DNA of 64,000 nucleotides from Clostridiales bacterium (GCA_018366495.1 JAGZHZ010000007.1:45973-109972), one strand, 5' to 3'; counted from the stretch's first letter, positions 15,875 to 24,188 are shown. Notes: generated from the letters alone by a model not told the origin. Program-made: numbers and translations.

Positions 15875-16855
15875 ATGACAACGAGAGAAAAATTCGGCAG
15901 TTTTGTTGCCGCAATTCGCTGTCCAAATAAGGAATGCCATGACAAAGGATTTACCATGTACCCAGAGGACATGGAAGATAATATATTGCCATGCCTTTGT
16001 CACGGATGCGGAAAAATGTTTTATGTGGAAATTGATCAGGAGGAAAGCTTAGAAGAACTTGAAAAAGACAAAATAGAGAAACTTTCAGAAGAATCAGATG
16101 ATATACTGGATAGAGAGGAGAGACCTGTTCGCAGACGACGAATTTCGGAGGAAAAACCAGAAACAAAGCGGCCTGAAAGACGAAAACCAGAAAGAAAAGA
16201 ACGACAGGAGGAAGATAAGTCTTCTCAAAAACATAGATCTTTTCTGATGAACTTTGAGGATGATGACGATGAGGTCTATGATGAAGAAGATGATTTTGAC
16301 TTTGACCAGTATCAAAAGAGACTTCAAAAACGTCAGAATAAGAAAAAACAAGAAAAGCCGGAAATGGTCCGCAGACGTCGGGAAAGATTGGAAGATCCGG
16401 AAGAATTATTCGGAGAGAGCGAGGATGACATTCGTGATATTCAAAATCAGCCAGATCTAAAATCAGCCGATTTACAGGCAAAGAACGATGAAGATGACTG
16501 GGAAGAATTTTCTTTCATAAAAAAGCAAAAAAAATATATGTCTCCGGAAAGAAAATCAGAACAGCGTTCTCTGAAACAAGAAGAAGAGGAAACAAAAGAC
16601 GATTTATTGGATGAAGATCTTTCTTTTGAAGCAGACTTTTTTAAACACGCAGAAGACAGACGCCCAGAAAAAGCAGAAAAGAAAGCTCCCAAAAAGAAGG
16701 CTGGAAAAAATACGGTCTTTGATGAAGATTCTGAGCTGGACCGTGAATTTGAAGCTATGTTGGATGATGATTCAGATGAATGGTTTTTTGGTGATGAGAA
16801 AAAATCTGATTTTGGAAAATTCAGAAATATTTTTCAAAGAAAAGGACATAAATAA
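15875..16855 (+). CDS. Zinc-ribbon-like protein with long charged tail, unrecognised
   Basis: I do not recognise this 326-residue protein. The N-terminal 60 residues hold two Cys groups (CPNKEC and CLCHGC) separated by about 30 residues, as in a zinc ribbon. The remaining 260 residues are highly charged, with acidic runs (DDDDEVYDEEDDFDFD) alternating with Lys/Arg-rich segments, and are likely disordered; the C-terminus DDSDEWFFGDEKKSDFGKFR may be a short docking motif. No signal peptide or membrane segment. GAGGAG lies upstream of the ATG. The gene has its own terminator. Confidence 0.75.
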   Translation: MTTREKFGSFVAAIRCPNKECHDKGFTMYPEDMEDNILPCLCHGCGKMFYVEIDQEESLEELEKDKIEKLSEESDDILDREERPVRRRRISEEKPETKRPERRKPERKERQEEDKSSQKHRSFLMNFEDDDDEVYDEEDDFDFDQYQKRLQKRQNKKKQEKPEMVRRRRERLEDPEELFGESEDDIRDIQNQPDLKSADLQAKNDEDDWEEFSFIKKQKKYMSPERKSEQRSLKQEEEETKDDLLDEDLSFEADFFKHAEDRRPEKAEKKAPKKKAGKNTVFDEDSELDREFEAMLDDDSDEWFFGDEKKSDFGKFRNIFQRKGHK

Positions 16856-16880
16856 ATTTTAATAAGATGAATATGATAAA

Positions 16881-16924
16881 AACCCTCTGTATCGCAGAAT
16901 AAAATTGAATACAGAGGGTTTTTT
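16881..16924 (+). terminator. Intrinsic terminator
   Basis: AACCCTCTGTAT (16881-16892) pairs with ATACAGAGGGTT (16909-16920) followed by TTTT. Confidence 0.9.
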
Positions 16925-16952
16925 GACGGTTTTTATAAGATTTTATAAGAAC

Positions 16953-16980
16953 TTGACAAAAATACGGTCTGAGATACAAT
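16953..16980 (+). promoter_or_regulatory. Predicted promoter of the tyrosine recombinase gene
   Basis: TTGACA (16953-16958), 16-bp spacer, TACAAT (16975-16980). Confidence 0.7.
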
Positions 16981-17056
16981 AGTAGAGAGAAAGATCTATA
17001 CGACAAACACATGTTTTTCCAATAGATATCAAAAAAATAAAAAAAGGAGTAGTTTT

Positions 17057-18115
17057 ATGAATAAATCCATCTCATATCATGAACAAACAGATATAAAAAA
17101 CACGATACGTCTCCGGGAAATTTTAAAGACCATGCCGCCTTTTTGTAAAGATTATTTTCGAGCTATTGAGCCGACAACATCCACAAAAACAAGAATTTCT
17201 TATGCGTACGACATCCGTCTGTTTTTTCGATATCTTTTATCTGAAAATCCTGCATTTAAAAATTACACAATGCAGGATTTAAAGGTTACGCTTCTGGATC
17301 AGCTGGATGTCGTGGATATTGAAGAATATCAGGAATATTTAAGAGTATATGAATCATCTGACAATGAACTTCACACCAACAAGGAACGTGGCCTAAAACG
17401 AAAGATGTCTGCCCTGCGCAGTTTTTATCTATACTTTTATAAACGCCAGCTTATCACTCAAAATCCCACTCTGCTGATCAATATGCCTAAGCTGCACGAT
17501 AAAGCGATTGTACGTCTTGATCAGGACGAGACTGCTGCCCTCCTTGAGTATATGGAACACTGCGGGGACGAATTAACAGGTCAAAAAAAACGATACTATG
17601 AAAAGACAAAGCTTCGTGACATTGCTATTGTCACATTGCTTCTCGGAACAGGCATCCGTGTCTCCGAATGTGTCGGGCTTGATATTTTAGATGTAGATTT
17701 TAAAAATAATGGAATTCGCATCATCAGAAAAGGCGGAAATGAAATGGTTGTATATTTTGGCTCTGAAGTAGAACAGGCGCTTCGCACTTATCTGGAAGAG
17801 AGAAAAAATGCAGTCACTCTGCATGGTCATGAGCAGGCGTTGTTTCTATCTACGCAGCACAAACGCATCGGAATACAGGCTGTCGAAAATATGGTTAAAA
17901 AATATACATCTGGTATTATAGCTACAAAAAAAATTACACCGCATAAGCTGCGCAGTACCTACGGTACCGCTCTTTATCAAAGGACAGGCGATATTTATCT
18001 TGTGGCTGAAGTTTTAGGCCATAAAGACGTAAATACTACGCGAAAACACTATGCTGCCATGTCGGACGAGAAACGTCGTATGGCAGCACGTGTTGTAAAA
18101 CTTCGTGAATCTTAA
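17057..18115 (+). CDS. Tyrosine recombinase/integrase, XerC/D-like
   Basis: A 352-residue site-specific recombinase. An N-terminal SAM-like core-binding domain (about 30-135) precedes the catalytic domain with the full set of residues: Arg201 (GTGIRVSE), Lys225, His296 and Arg299 (TPHKLRSTYGT), His322 (LGHKDVNTT) and the nucleophile Tyr332. Own promoter and AAAAAGGAG site. There is no att repeat, excisionase or phage cargo nearby, so it may be a chromosomal Xer-type enzyme rather than a mobile-element integrase; I could not recognise a dif site. Confidence 0.92.
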   Translation: MNKSISYHEQTDIKNTIRLREILKTMPPFCKDYFRAIEPTTSTKTRISYAYDIRLFFRYLLSENPAFKNYTMQDLKVTLLDQLDVVDIEEYQEYLRVYESSDNELHTNKERGLKRKMSALRSFYLYFYKRQLITQNPTLLINMPKLHDKAIVRLDQDETAALLEYMEHCGDELTGQKKRYYEKTKLRDIAIVTLLLGTGIRVSECVGLDILDVDFKNNGIRIIRKGGNEMVVYFGSEVEQALRTYLEERKNAVTLHGHEQALFLSTQHKRIGIQAVENMVKKYTSGIIATKKITPHKLRSTYGTALYQRTGDIYLVAEVLGHKDVNTTRKHYAAMSDEKRRMAARVVKLRES

Positions 18116-18149
18116 ATTCAGCTGCTCTCTCGCTATTTTTTGATTTTTT

Positions 18150-18196
18150 AAAAAAGATCTCCCCCCTGATTTTAAATCAAGGAAGAGATCTTTTTT
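18150..18196. terminator. Bidirectional terminator between recombinase and YccF genes
   Basis: AAAAAAGATCTC (18150-18161) pairs with GAGATCTTTTTT (18185-18196); T-runs serve both strands. Confidence 0.85.
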
Positions 18197-18213
18197 ACGG
18201 AATATTTTTCAAA

Positions 18214-18574
18214 TTAATGAACTTCAAATCCAAATGGCATCAAGGCAAGCTTGGCTAATTTAAAATGCTGCATTCCAAATGGAATTCCAATGATTGTGAT
18301 ACACAGAACAATGCCGACTACAGCAAATCCAACAGCAAGCGGGATTCCCGAGACAATCAGCCATACAATATTAAGCAAAAGAGACCCTGCATGACCGCCA
18401 TATACGGACTTCTTTTCCAAATGGAAAAAAGCTAAGACCTGCGAATTTAAAGCACTGCATTCCTACAGGAATTCCTATAATTGTGATGCACCAAAGGCAT
18501 CCTGCAAGGCACCATGCGATCCCGCCAAGACAGCCTCCTAATAAAAACCACAATAAATTTCCAAGACAACCCAT
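18214..18574 (-). pseudogene. yccF: YccF family membrane protein, interrupted by one frameshift
   Basis: YccF proteins are small membrane proteins made of two similar hydrophobic repeats. Here the first repeat (MGCLGNLLWFLLGG ... CITIIGIPVGMQCFKFAG ... FFPFGKEV) starts at ATG 18574 with AAAGGAG upstream, and the second (YGGHAGSLLLN ... CITIIGIPFGMQHFKLAKLALMPFG) ends at 18214. They are in different frames: the DNA reads GTC-CGT-A-TAT-GGC-GGT near 18405, so one extra base in the linker breaks the gene. Either the gene is inactive, or the two halves are made separately, or this is a sequence error. Function of YccF is not established. Confidence 0.8.
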
Positions 18575-18730
18575 ATTTTCTCCTTTTCTCCACGCTTTTA
18601 CTTTACATAATATTATTACGTTAATTTCTTCCCACATATTCTTATTGAAAAATATAAAAGAATTTCCTCAAAAAAAAGAAGAAAAAGCAAATCCGTTTAC
18701 TTTTTCTTCTTTTGGTTATTGATATTATGA

Positions 18731-19672
18731 TCAATATTCTGCTATATGATAAGACCACAGATTTCTAATCTGACTCTCCAGCCTGCTGTAGTCCCAAAGC
18801 TGCTCGCTTCTCTTTTTGCTGTTTGGATCGTTGATTTTAATCCCTTCATCTGTCCATTCTGTCAACACAATGAAATGGCCGTCCGATGTAAAGTCTCCAG
18901 GCCACATACTGCATATGATCGGATGTCCCATCAGAAGTTCATTGCGGATCGTATCCTCAACCAACTGCAGTTCTGTACCGGAAACACCAAAATTATAGCA
19001 TCCGTCAAACATTAGACTCCAGCTTGTTCCCTCACCGGCAACATAATAATTATTGGCCTCCGCATATTCTGCCACACGAGCAGGGGTAATAGAATCATCT
19101 CCTGTCAGTCCTGCTGCCACCATGGCTAAAGCAGTAGGTCCGCATCCATTTACAGCGATTACACTCGTGCCATAGTTTTGGTATCCCCATCTTTCATCCC
19201 ACTGAAACAGCTGAGGAATGGTACCATATTCAAATGTCCCGATTGTAGCTGCTTCACTTGGAATTCCATGTTTTTCAGGATATCCAAGGACAAATTCAAG
19301 TGTCTCATCATTAAATGCCAACATTTTTAAGACATCTTCCGGATAATCCTCTTTATGATCTAAGATCGTATGCGCCTCTGGGTGAGACTGAACAATTTCC
19401 TGCAGGGAAGCCGTCAGATCATCCGTTTGCTCTGTCTGGACTACTGTGTCTTGTGATTCCTGAGTTTCCTGAGTTTCCGTCTCAGACATACGAGATGAAT
19501 CTTCATCAGGCAAGCTCACAAAAGCAGGATCTGGAACAGTGGAAGAACTTTTTTGAATCAAAAAATATCCTCCGCCTATACAACATAAGAGTGCTAAAAA
19601 GAAAACGATATAAAAAGAATGATGTTTTTTGCTGTGTGAGCGCTTTCTTTTTCTGCCTCTTTCACTACTCAT
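18731..19672 (-). CDS. Membrane-anchored C39-like cysteine peptidase
   Basis: A 313-residue protein with a basic N-terminus, one membrane helix (about residues 20-40), a Ser/Thr/Gln-rich linker and a C39_2-type papain-fold domain (about 155-313). Catalytic residues are visible: Cys in AVNGCGPTALAMV, His in SDGHFIVLTEW and Asn/Asp in INDPNS. It probably acts outside the cell on peptides or proteins. It lacks an ABC transporter fusion, so it is not a bacteriocin-exporting C39 peptidase. GAGGAGG precedes the start; a promoter lies upstream. Confidence 0.88.
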   Translation of the reverse strand: MSSERGRKRKRSHSKKHHSFYIVFFLALLCCIGGGYFLIQKSSSTVPDPAFVSLPDEDSSRMSETETQETQESQDTVVQTEQTDDLTASLQEIVQSHPEAHTILDHKEDYPEDVLKMLAFNDETLEFVLGYPEKHGIPSEAATIGTFEYGTIPQLFQWDERWGYQNYGTSVIAVNGCGPTALAMVAAGLTGDDSITPARVAEYAEANNYYVAGEGTSWSLMFDGCYNFGVSGTELQLVEDTIRNELLMGHPIICSMWPGDFTSDGHFIVLTEWTDEGIKINDPNSKKRSEQLWDYSRLESQIRNLWSYHIAEY

Positions 19673-19739
19673 TCAAATTCCTCCTCTGGTTCATTTCTTC
19701 AGTTTCCATATCTGACTTTTTATCTGATAATCTCTTACT

Positions 19740-19768
19740 ATTTTACTATCGGTTCAAAACTGCGTCAA
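19740..19768 (-). promoter_or_regulatory. Predicted promoter of the C39-like peptidase
   Basis: Minus strand TTGACG (19768-19763), 17 bp, TAAAAT (19745-19740). Confidence 0.6.
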
Positions 19769-19845
19769 CAGAAAAAACAATATTTTGACATAACTTTACC
19801 AGAAATTAAGAAAAAATCAAGAAGATTTCTTTCTTTTTACTAACG

Positions 19846-20643
19846 CTATATCTGTTCTGAAGGCGCTTTTTTTATGCCGACTGCTGCTGCATAAACGGTA
19901 CATTCATAGTTTTTTTCTCCAGAAGGTCCAGGTGAAAGCATCAGCAATTCATCTGCTGCTTCCTGGTTATATGCGCCTATGGCACATGCTCCGCATCCAA
20001 GCATTTCACATGTCAGATATAAATTTTCACAGAGATGTCCTGCATCCAGCAATACATACTTTACTGCTTTTTGTACATATCTCCATTCCATGCGATATGG
20101 GACGGCAGTCCATAAAAATAGAACAGGCGCTTCTGCTGCAAATTTTTGCCCTTCCACGGCTTCCAGAACCAGCTTTTTATCGCATTCCCCATTTAAAAGT
20201 TCTAGTTCATGGGTCATAGGCAAATAGTGGTATAGTCCAGGCTGAAGACCAGATACATGATTAATAACGAGATATGTCTCTATTGCATGACGACATCCTG
20301 CTGATGGTACTGTACGAAATCCGGCTTTTTTCTTTCGTCCAACTACTTTTTGCACTCCCTGTGTTGCCCACAAAAGATACGAAAGTTGTGCCAACGTCAT
20401 GTCTCTGTCCTCGTACAGCCGTGTACTCTGACGTTTTTTTAAAAGTTCTGTAAAAGAAAAATTACACAACGGTGTTTCTTCATATGGAGGAAGAATAAAT
20501 CTTTTATCCGCTTTTTCTAAAAATAAATCTGGTTGTTCAATGGCCTGAGACTCATCGCTCTCTTCCCATCCGGCATCCGATACAGAATAACTTTTTAAGA
20601 TTTCTCTGCGTTTCATCAGGTCATATTTTGTCTGTTCATTCAT
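19846..20643 (-). CDS. SagB/ThcOx-type nitroreductase-fold oxidoreductase
   Basis: A 265-residue FMN-dependent oxidoreductase. The FMN-binding segment LLKKRQSTRLYED, the ATQGV...RTVPSAGCRHAIE region and AGHLCENLYLTCEMLGCGACAIGAY match SagB-type dehydrogenases, which oxidise azolines in peptide natural products or act on other substrates. No precursor peptide, cyclodehydratase or transporter is near, so this looks like an orphan member; the substrate is unknown. It has its own promoter. Confidence 0.88.
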   Translation of the reverse strand: MNEQTKYDLMKRREILKSYSVSDAGWEESDESQAIEQPDLFLEKADKRFILPPYEETPLCNFSFTELLKKRQSTRLYEDRDMTLAQLSYLLWATQGVQKVVGRKKKAGFRTVPSAGCRHAIETYLVINHVSGLQPGLYHYLPMTHELELLNGECDKKLVLEAVEGQKFAAEAPVLFLWTAVPYRMEWRYVQKAVKYVLLDAGHLCENLYLTCEMLGCGACAIGAYNQEAADELLMLSPGPSGEKNYECTVYAAAVGIKKAPSEQI

Positions 20644-20669
20644 AGCTGCTCTCCTTTTCTTTTTCTTTC

Positions 20670-20698
20670 ATCGTACCATATCCTGTGATTCAGGACAA
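20670..20698 (-). promoter_or_regulatory. Predicted promoter of the SagB-type gene
   Basis: Minus strand TTGTCC (20698-20693), 17 bp, TACGAT (20675-20670). Confidence 0.55.
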
Positions 20699-20720
20699 TA
20701 TTTTTTAAAATTGATTTATA

Positions 20721-20749
20721 TGGAATCCACACTTCCTTTTTGATATAAT
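20721..20749 (+). promoter_or_regulatory. Possible promoter of the two-component genes
   Basis: TGGAAT (20721-20726), 17 bp, TATAAT (20744-20749). The ATGTAAG repeats found before the two target genes are absent here, so basal rather than autoactivated expression is likely. Confidence 0.45.
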
Positions 20750-20821
20750 AAAATTTAGAAAACATTCTGAAATTTCTATGTATACTAAAGATATAGAAAG
20801 TTCAAAAAGAAAGGAGCCTAT

Positions 20822-21523
20822 ATGGATCAGACAATAAAAGAAGGATATCGTATTTTTCTTGTGGAGGATGACACTTCCATTGTGGAAGTGTTAAGCCGTC
20901 AGTTGACACGCTGGAATTTTTCTGTTTATCCGATTCAGGATTTTCAAGATGTTCTGGGAGAATTCTGTGCCTGCAGCCCTCATCTTGTACTGATGGATAT
21001 CTCTCTTCCATTTTATGACGGATACTACTGGTGCCACAAAATCAGAGAAATCAGTAAGACACCTGTCGTATTTTTATCATCAGCAGGCGATGATTTAAAT
21101 CAAGTCATGGCATTAAATATGGGAGCAGATGATTTTATTGTAAAACCTTTTCGTCTAGAGGTCGCTGTTGCCAAAATTCAGGCCATGCTGCGCAGAACAT
21201 ATACTTTTGGTAAGAATCCAGACATCCTTTTTTATGGCAGTATTTCTCTGAATCTAAGTGAAGCTGTCCTAAATTTTAACAATCAGCAAATTGAGCTGTC
21301 TAAAAACGAATTTCGTTTGATGCAGACTTTGATGGAATATGCCGGGAAAATCGTGACACGCGAGGAATTAATCCAAAAACTGTGGGAAACAGATAACTTT
21401 ATTGATGATAATACATTGACTGTAAATATGGCAAGACTTAGGAAAAGGCTGGAAAGTATCGGCCTTGGAACGATCATTGCAACAAAAAAAGGAATGGGAT
21501 ATTTTCTGGAGGCTCCGCAATGA
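20822..21523 (+). CDS. OmpR-family response regulator, BceR type
   Basis: A 233-residue regulator: receiver domain (7-120) with acidic pocket EDD at 15-17, phosphoacceptor Asp59 in LMDISLP and IVKPF, then an OmpR winged helix (about 135-230: ELSKNEFRLMQTLMEYAG, NTLTVNMARLRKRLE). It is translationally coupled to the kinase (ATGA overlap at 21520). The paired ATGTAAG repeats before the glycosyltransferase and transporter genes are the expected kind of site for such a dimer. Confidence 0.95.
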   Translation: MDQTIKEGYRIFLVEDDTSIVEVLSRQLTRWNFSVYPIQDFQDVLGEFCACSPHLVLMDISLPFYDGYYWCHKIREISKTPVVFLSSAGDDLNQVMALNMGADDFIVKPFRLEVAVAKIQAMLRRTYTFGKNPDILFYGSISLNLSEAVLNFNNQQIELSKNEFRLMQTLMEYAGKIVTREELIQKLWETDNFIDDNTLTVNMARLRKRLESIGLGTIIATKKGMGYFLEAPQ

Positions 21524-22515
21524 AGAAACTATTTTGTTTTATAAAGAATCATGTTTGGATTTTGCTTTGTATGCTGATCTGTATTTTAGAATGGATCGCA
21601 ATTTTCTTCCTGTACGACTTACCAATTTCTCCTTTAATCTACGCTTTTATTTTGTCATTTACAACTGTTCTGCTGTTCGGAGGACTGATCTGGATACAGA
21701 AAAGAGAAAAAATTTTTCAGCTAAAACACTGCTGCTCACAGAAAGACTATACTTCCTTAATCTTGCCAAAAGCGTATACAAAAGAAGAACATCTTTATCA
21801 AAAATTGATTCGATATCTATGCCAGTCACTGCAGAAAGAACAAAAAAAAGCAGCTGAAGAATTCACCAGAACAGAAACGTATTATACATTATGGAGTCAT
21901 CAGATAAAAACACCACTCTCTGCAATCCGTCTCCTTTTGCAGGAAGAATCCATAAAACGTGGTCAAATCGAACTAGAACTCTTAAAAGTAGAACAATACG
22001 TTGACATGGCGCTTCAATATCAGAGACTGGAAGATCATACAAACGATCTGCATATTGCAAAATATGAGATCTCAGATATGGTAAAACAAGTGATAAAAAA
22101 AATTGCTCCGCTTTTTATCTACAAAAAAATTCGTTTAGATTTAAAAGATCTGAATGATACAGTGATTACAGATGAAAAATGGACCTGTTTTTTGATCGAA
22201 CAATTTTTGACAAATGCAATAAAATATACACCGGAAGGCGGAACAATCTCCATTTATATGGATAGAGAACAACCCTCTTGCTTGGCGATACAAGATACGG
22301 GTATAGGCATTTTACCTGAGGATCTCCCACGCATCTTTGAGTGGGGATATACTGGATATAATGGGCGGATTCAGAAACGTTCTACAGGAATAGGGCTTTC
22401 TCTCTGCAAACAAGCAGCTGATCTATTAGGACACACGATTTCAATCGAATCTCAGATTCGCATCGGAACAACGGTCCGTCTCAATCTGTCCCATCACCCT
22501 CTTTTTGAAGAATAA
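21520..22515 (+). CDS. Intramembrane-sensing histidine kinase, BceS type
   Basis: A 331-residue kinase with two closely spaced membrane helices (about 13-32 and 38-58) and almost no extracellular loop, typical of BceS-like kinases that sense through their partner ABC transporter. Cytoplasmic part: phosphorylated His127 in LWSHQIKTPLSAIR, N box FLTNAIKYTPEGG, and G boxes IQDTGIGI and STGIGLSLCKQ. Start overlaps the regulator gene, with CTGGAGG upstream. Confidence 0.95.
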   Translation: MKKLFCFIKNHVWILLCMLICILEWIAIFFLYDLPISPLIYAFILSFTTVLLFGGLIWIQKREKIFQLKHCCSQKDYTSLILPKAYTKEEHLYQKLIRYLCQSLQKEQKKAAEEFTRTETYYTLWSHQIKTPLSAIRLLLQEESIKRGQIELELLKVEQYVDMALQYQRLEDHTNDLHIAKYEISDMVKQVIKKIAPLFIYKKIRLDLKDLNDTVITDEKWTCFLIEQFLTNAIKYTPEGGTISIYMDREQPSCLAIQDTGIGILPEDLPRIFEWGYTGYNGRIQKRSTGIGLSLCKQAADLLGHTISIESQIRIGTTVRLNLSHHPLFEE

Positions 22516-22524
22516 CTTACTAAA

Positions 22525-22590
22525 ATGTAAGATTAAGCATAAAAAATGTAAGCCAAGAAAATGGCAAAACCCAGTTCTTTCTTTTATACT
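22525..22590 (+). promoter_or_regulatory. Putative BceR-type operator and promoter, site A (glycosyltransferase)
   Basis: ATGTAAG at 22525-22531 and again at 22546-22552 (21-bp period), then -35 TGGCAA (22562-22567), 17 bp, -10 TATACT (22585-22590). The second repeat ends nine bases before the -35. Site B at 23330 has exactly the same layout, with shared ATGTAAGATTAA and ATGGCAA. Confidence 0.8.
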
Positions 22591-22639
22591 AATATCAGAT
22601 AAGATCATTGTACCATAAAAGGAAAAGGGGAGAACATAT

Positions 22640-23320
22640 ATGAAATGGCTGAAAAAGTGTTTTAAATTGTTGATTTTATTTTTGCTTGTTATGTGTTTTT
22701 TAGCAGCAGGTATTTTAGGAGTTTCTGGAATTACAACAGCAAAAGAAAAGCTGGCAGATAAAAATTTATATGAAATGGCGCATGAGATTGAAAGTAAAGA
22801 AGATTTCATACCGTACAGCGATCTGCCGGATGTCTATTGTAAAGCGGTAATTGCTGCTGAAGATAAACGTTTTTTTAAACACTGCGGTATTGATCTGATT
22901 GCCATTGGACGCGCTGCAATCCATGATATCGCTGCTGGAAGTTATATAGAAGGCGGAAGTACTATTACTCAGCAGCTTGCAAAGAATCAATATCTGACGC
23001 AGGAAAAACTATTGAAGCGGAAAGCTGCTGAAATGTTTTTGGCATTTAAAATGGAACAGACTTTTTCAAAAGAGGAAATCTTTGCTTTGTATGTAAACTC
23101 GATCTATTTTGGAAGCGGCTATTATGGAATTGCAGAGGCAAGCCGTGGCTATTACGGAAAGGACGTTCAGGATCTGACAGAAGAAGAATGTATCACATTA
23201 GCAGGTATACCAAATGCTCCGTCTGTCTATGATCTGAATCAAAATCCTGATTTGGCAGAACAGCGAAAAAATCAAATTTTGCGCCAGATGTCTGAACTTG
23301 GCGCGATTATAATTCCGTAA
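22640..23320 (+). CDS. Monofunctional peptidoglycan glycosyltransferase (GT51)
   Basis: A 226-residue enzyme polymerising lipid II glycan strands. One N-terminal membrane helix (about 9-31), then the GT51 domain: catalytic Glu74 in AAEDKRFFKHCGID, GGSTITQQLAKN (105-116), KRKAAEMFLA and YVNSIYFGSGYYGI. No transpeptidase domain follows, so length and end match monofunctional transglycosylases. Its placing between the Bce-type two-component genes and the transporter, under a matching operator, suggests it is induced by the same lipid II-directed stress. Start: AAAGGGGAG before ATG. Confidence 0.93.
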   Translation: MKWLKKCFKLLILFLLVMCFLAAGILGVSGITTAKEKLADKNLYEMAHEIESKEDFIPYSDLPDVYCKAVIAAEDKRFFKHCGIDLIAIGRAAIHDIAAGSYIEGGSTITQQLAKNQYLTQEKLLKRKAAEMFLAFKMEQTFSKEEIFALYVNSIYFGSGYYGIAEASRGYYGKDVQDLTEEECITLAGIPNAPSVYDLNQNPDLAEQRKNQILRQMSELGAIIIP

Positions 23321-23329
23321 GTGACATCG

Positions 23330-23395
23330 ATGTAAGATTAAAAAAGGGAAATGTAAGCTAAAACAATGGCAATTACATTTCTCTTTTTTTATAAT
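23330..23395 (+). promoter_or_regulatory. Putative BceR-type operator and promoter, site B (ABC transporter)
   Basis: ATGTAAG at 23330-23336 and 23351-23357 (21-bp period), -35 TGGCAA (23367-23372), 17 bp, -10 TATAAT (23390-23395). Same spacing as site A. It begins ten bases after the glycosyltransferase stop codon. Confidence 0.8.
23348..23390 (+). terminator. Terminator-like hairpin overlapping the transporter promoter
   Basis: GAAATGTAA (23348-23356) pairs with TTACATTTC (23373-23381), a 9-bp stem with a 16-nt loop, followed by TCTTTTTTT. It would end the glycosyltransferase transcript and occupies the same DNA as the second operator half and the -35 box of site B. Confidence 0.65.
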
Positions 23396-23423
23396 AGAGA
23401 CAGAAAAAAAACAGGAGGTATCT

Positions 23424-24188
23424 ATGAAAATATTAGAAGTTAACCATTTAAAGAAAATTTATGTCAGTCATCTTAGCTCCAATCAGGTGGAAGCCCTTTC
23501 CGATGTCACTTTTTCTATAGAGCAAGGAGAATATGCGGCGATTATGGGAGAATCCGGATCCGGAAAAACTACATTATTAAATCTGCTTGCCTCGCTTGAC
23601 CGCCCTACCGCCGGAGAAATCATTGTCGATGGACAAAATCTTGCCTCTGTATCCGATCGCCGTCTTGCTGCCTATCGAAGAGAGAATTTAGGCTTTGTAT
23701 TTCAGGATTTCAACCTGCTCGATACGTTTACTATTCAGGATAATATTTTCCTTCCTCTTGTACTGTCAGGAAAAAAAGTGCCTGAAATGAAAGAACGGCT
23801 GGAACCTCTTGCAAAAATTCTTGGAATCTTAGATATCTTAAAAAAATATCCGTATGAAGTCTCAGGAGGTCAGAAACAACGTGCTGCTGCTGCCAGAGCA
23901 TTGATTACAGATCCGAAACTGCTGCTTGCAGATGAGCCTACTGGAGCGCTTGATTCAAGGGCAACAGAAAATCTGCTGCAGATTTTTGAACGAATTAACC
24001 AGATGGGACAGACGATCTTGATGGTCACACACAGTATACGGGCAGCAAGTCATGCTGGGCGTGTCTTATTTATGAAAGACGGCGTGGTATACCATCAAAT
24101 TTATAAGGGAGCGCGCACAAATGAACAGATGTATCAGGAAATCTCGAATACACTGACCCTGCTCTCTCAGGGAGGGATTTCATCATGA
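23424..24188 (+). CDS. ABC transporter ATPase, BceA type
   Basis: A 254-residue ATPase of the antimicrobial-peptide resistance group: Walker A GESGSGKTT, Q-loop FVFQDFNLLDTFT, signature VSGGQKQRAAAARA, Walker B LLLADEPTGALD and H-loop VTHS. ACAGGAGG precedes the ATG. It overlaps the permease by four bases and probably works with it to free lipid II-cycle intermediates from peptide antibiotics and to signal to the kinase. Confidence 0.96.
   Translation: MKILEVNHLKKIYVSHLSSNQVEALSDVTFSIEQGEYAAIMGESGSGKTTLLNLLASLDRPTAGEIIVDGQNLASVSDRRLAAYRRENLGFVFQDFNLLDTFTIQDNIFLPLVLSGKKVPEMKERLEPLAKILGILDILKKYPYEVSGGQKQRAAAARALITDPKLLLADEPTGALDSRATENLLQIFERINQMGQTILMVTHSIRAASHAGRVLFMKDGVVYHQIYKGARTNEQMYQEISNTLTLLSQGGISS

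Noticed and set aside
15951..16481. Long minus-strand open frame inside the charged protein gene.
   Set aside because: Low-complexity GA-rich coding DNA gives such antisense frames; there is no ribosome site and the plus-strand protein has a start site and a terminator.
13724..18115. Two recombinase-fold genes about 2.4 kb apart as the ends of a mobile element.
   Set aside because: Between them are lexA and one unknown gene; there are no att-like direct repeats, phage genes or change in base use, and the first protein lacks catalytic residues.
18731..20643. RiPP biosynthetic cluster built on SagB and a C39 peptidase.
   Set aside because: No precursor peptide, cyclodehydratase or ABC exporter was found, and each gene has its own promoter.
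22640..23320. GT51 gene as a fragment of a broken bifunctional PBP.
   Set aside because: Start, membrane helix, all glycosyltransferase motifs and a natural end are present, and no transpeptidase remnant follows; it matches monofunctional enzymes.
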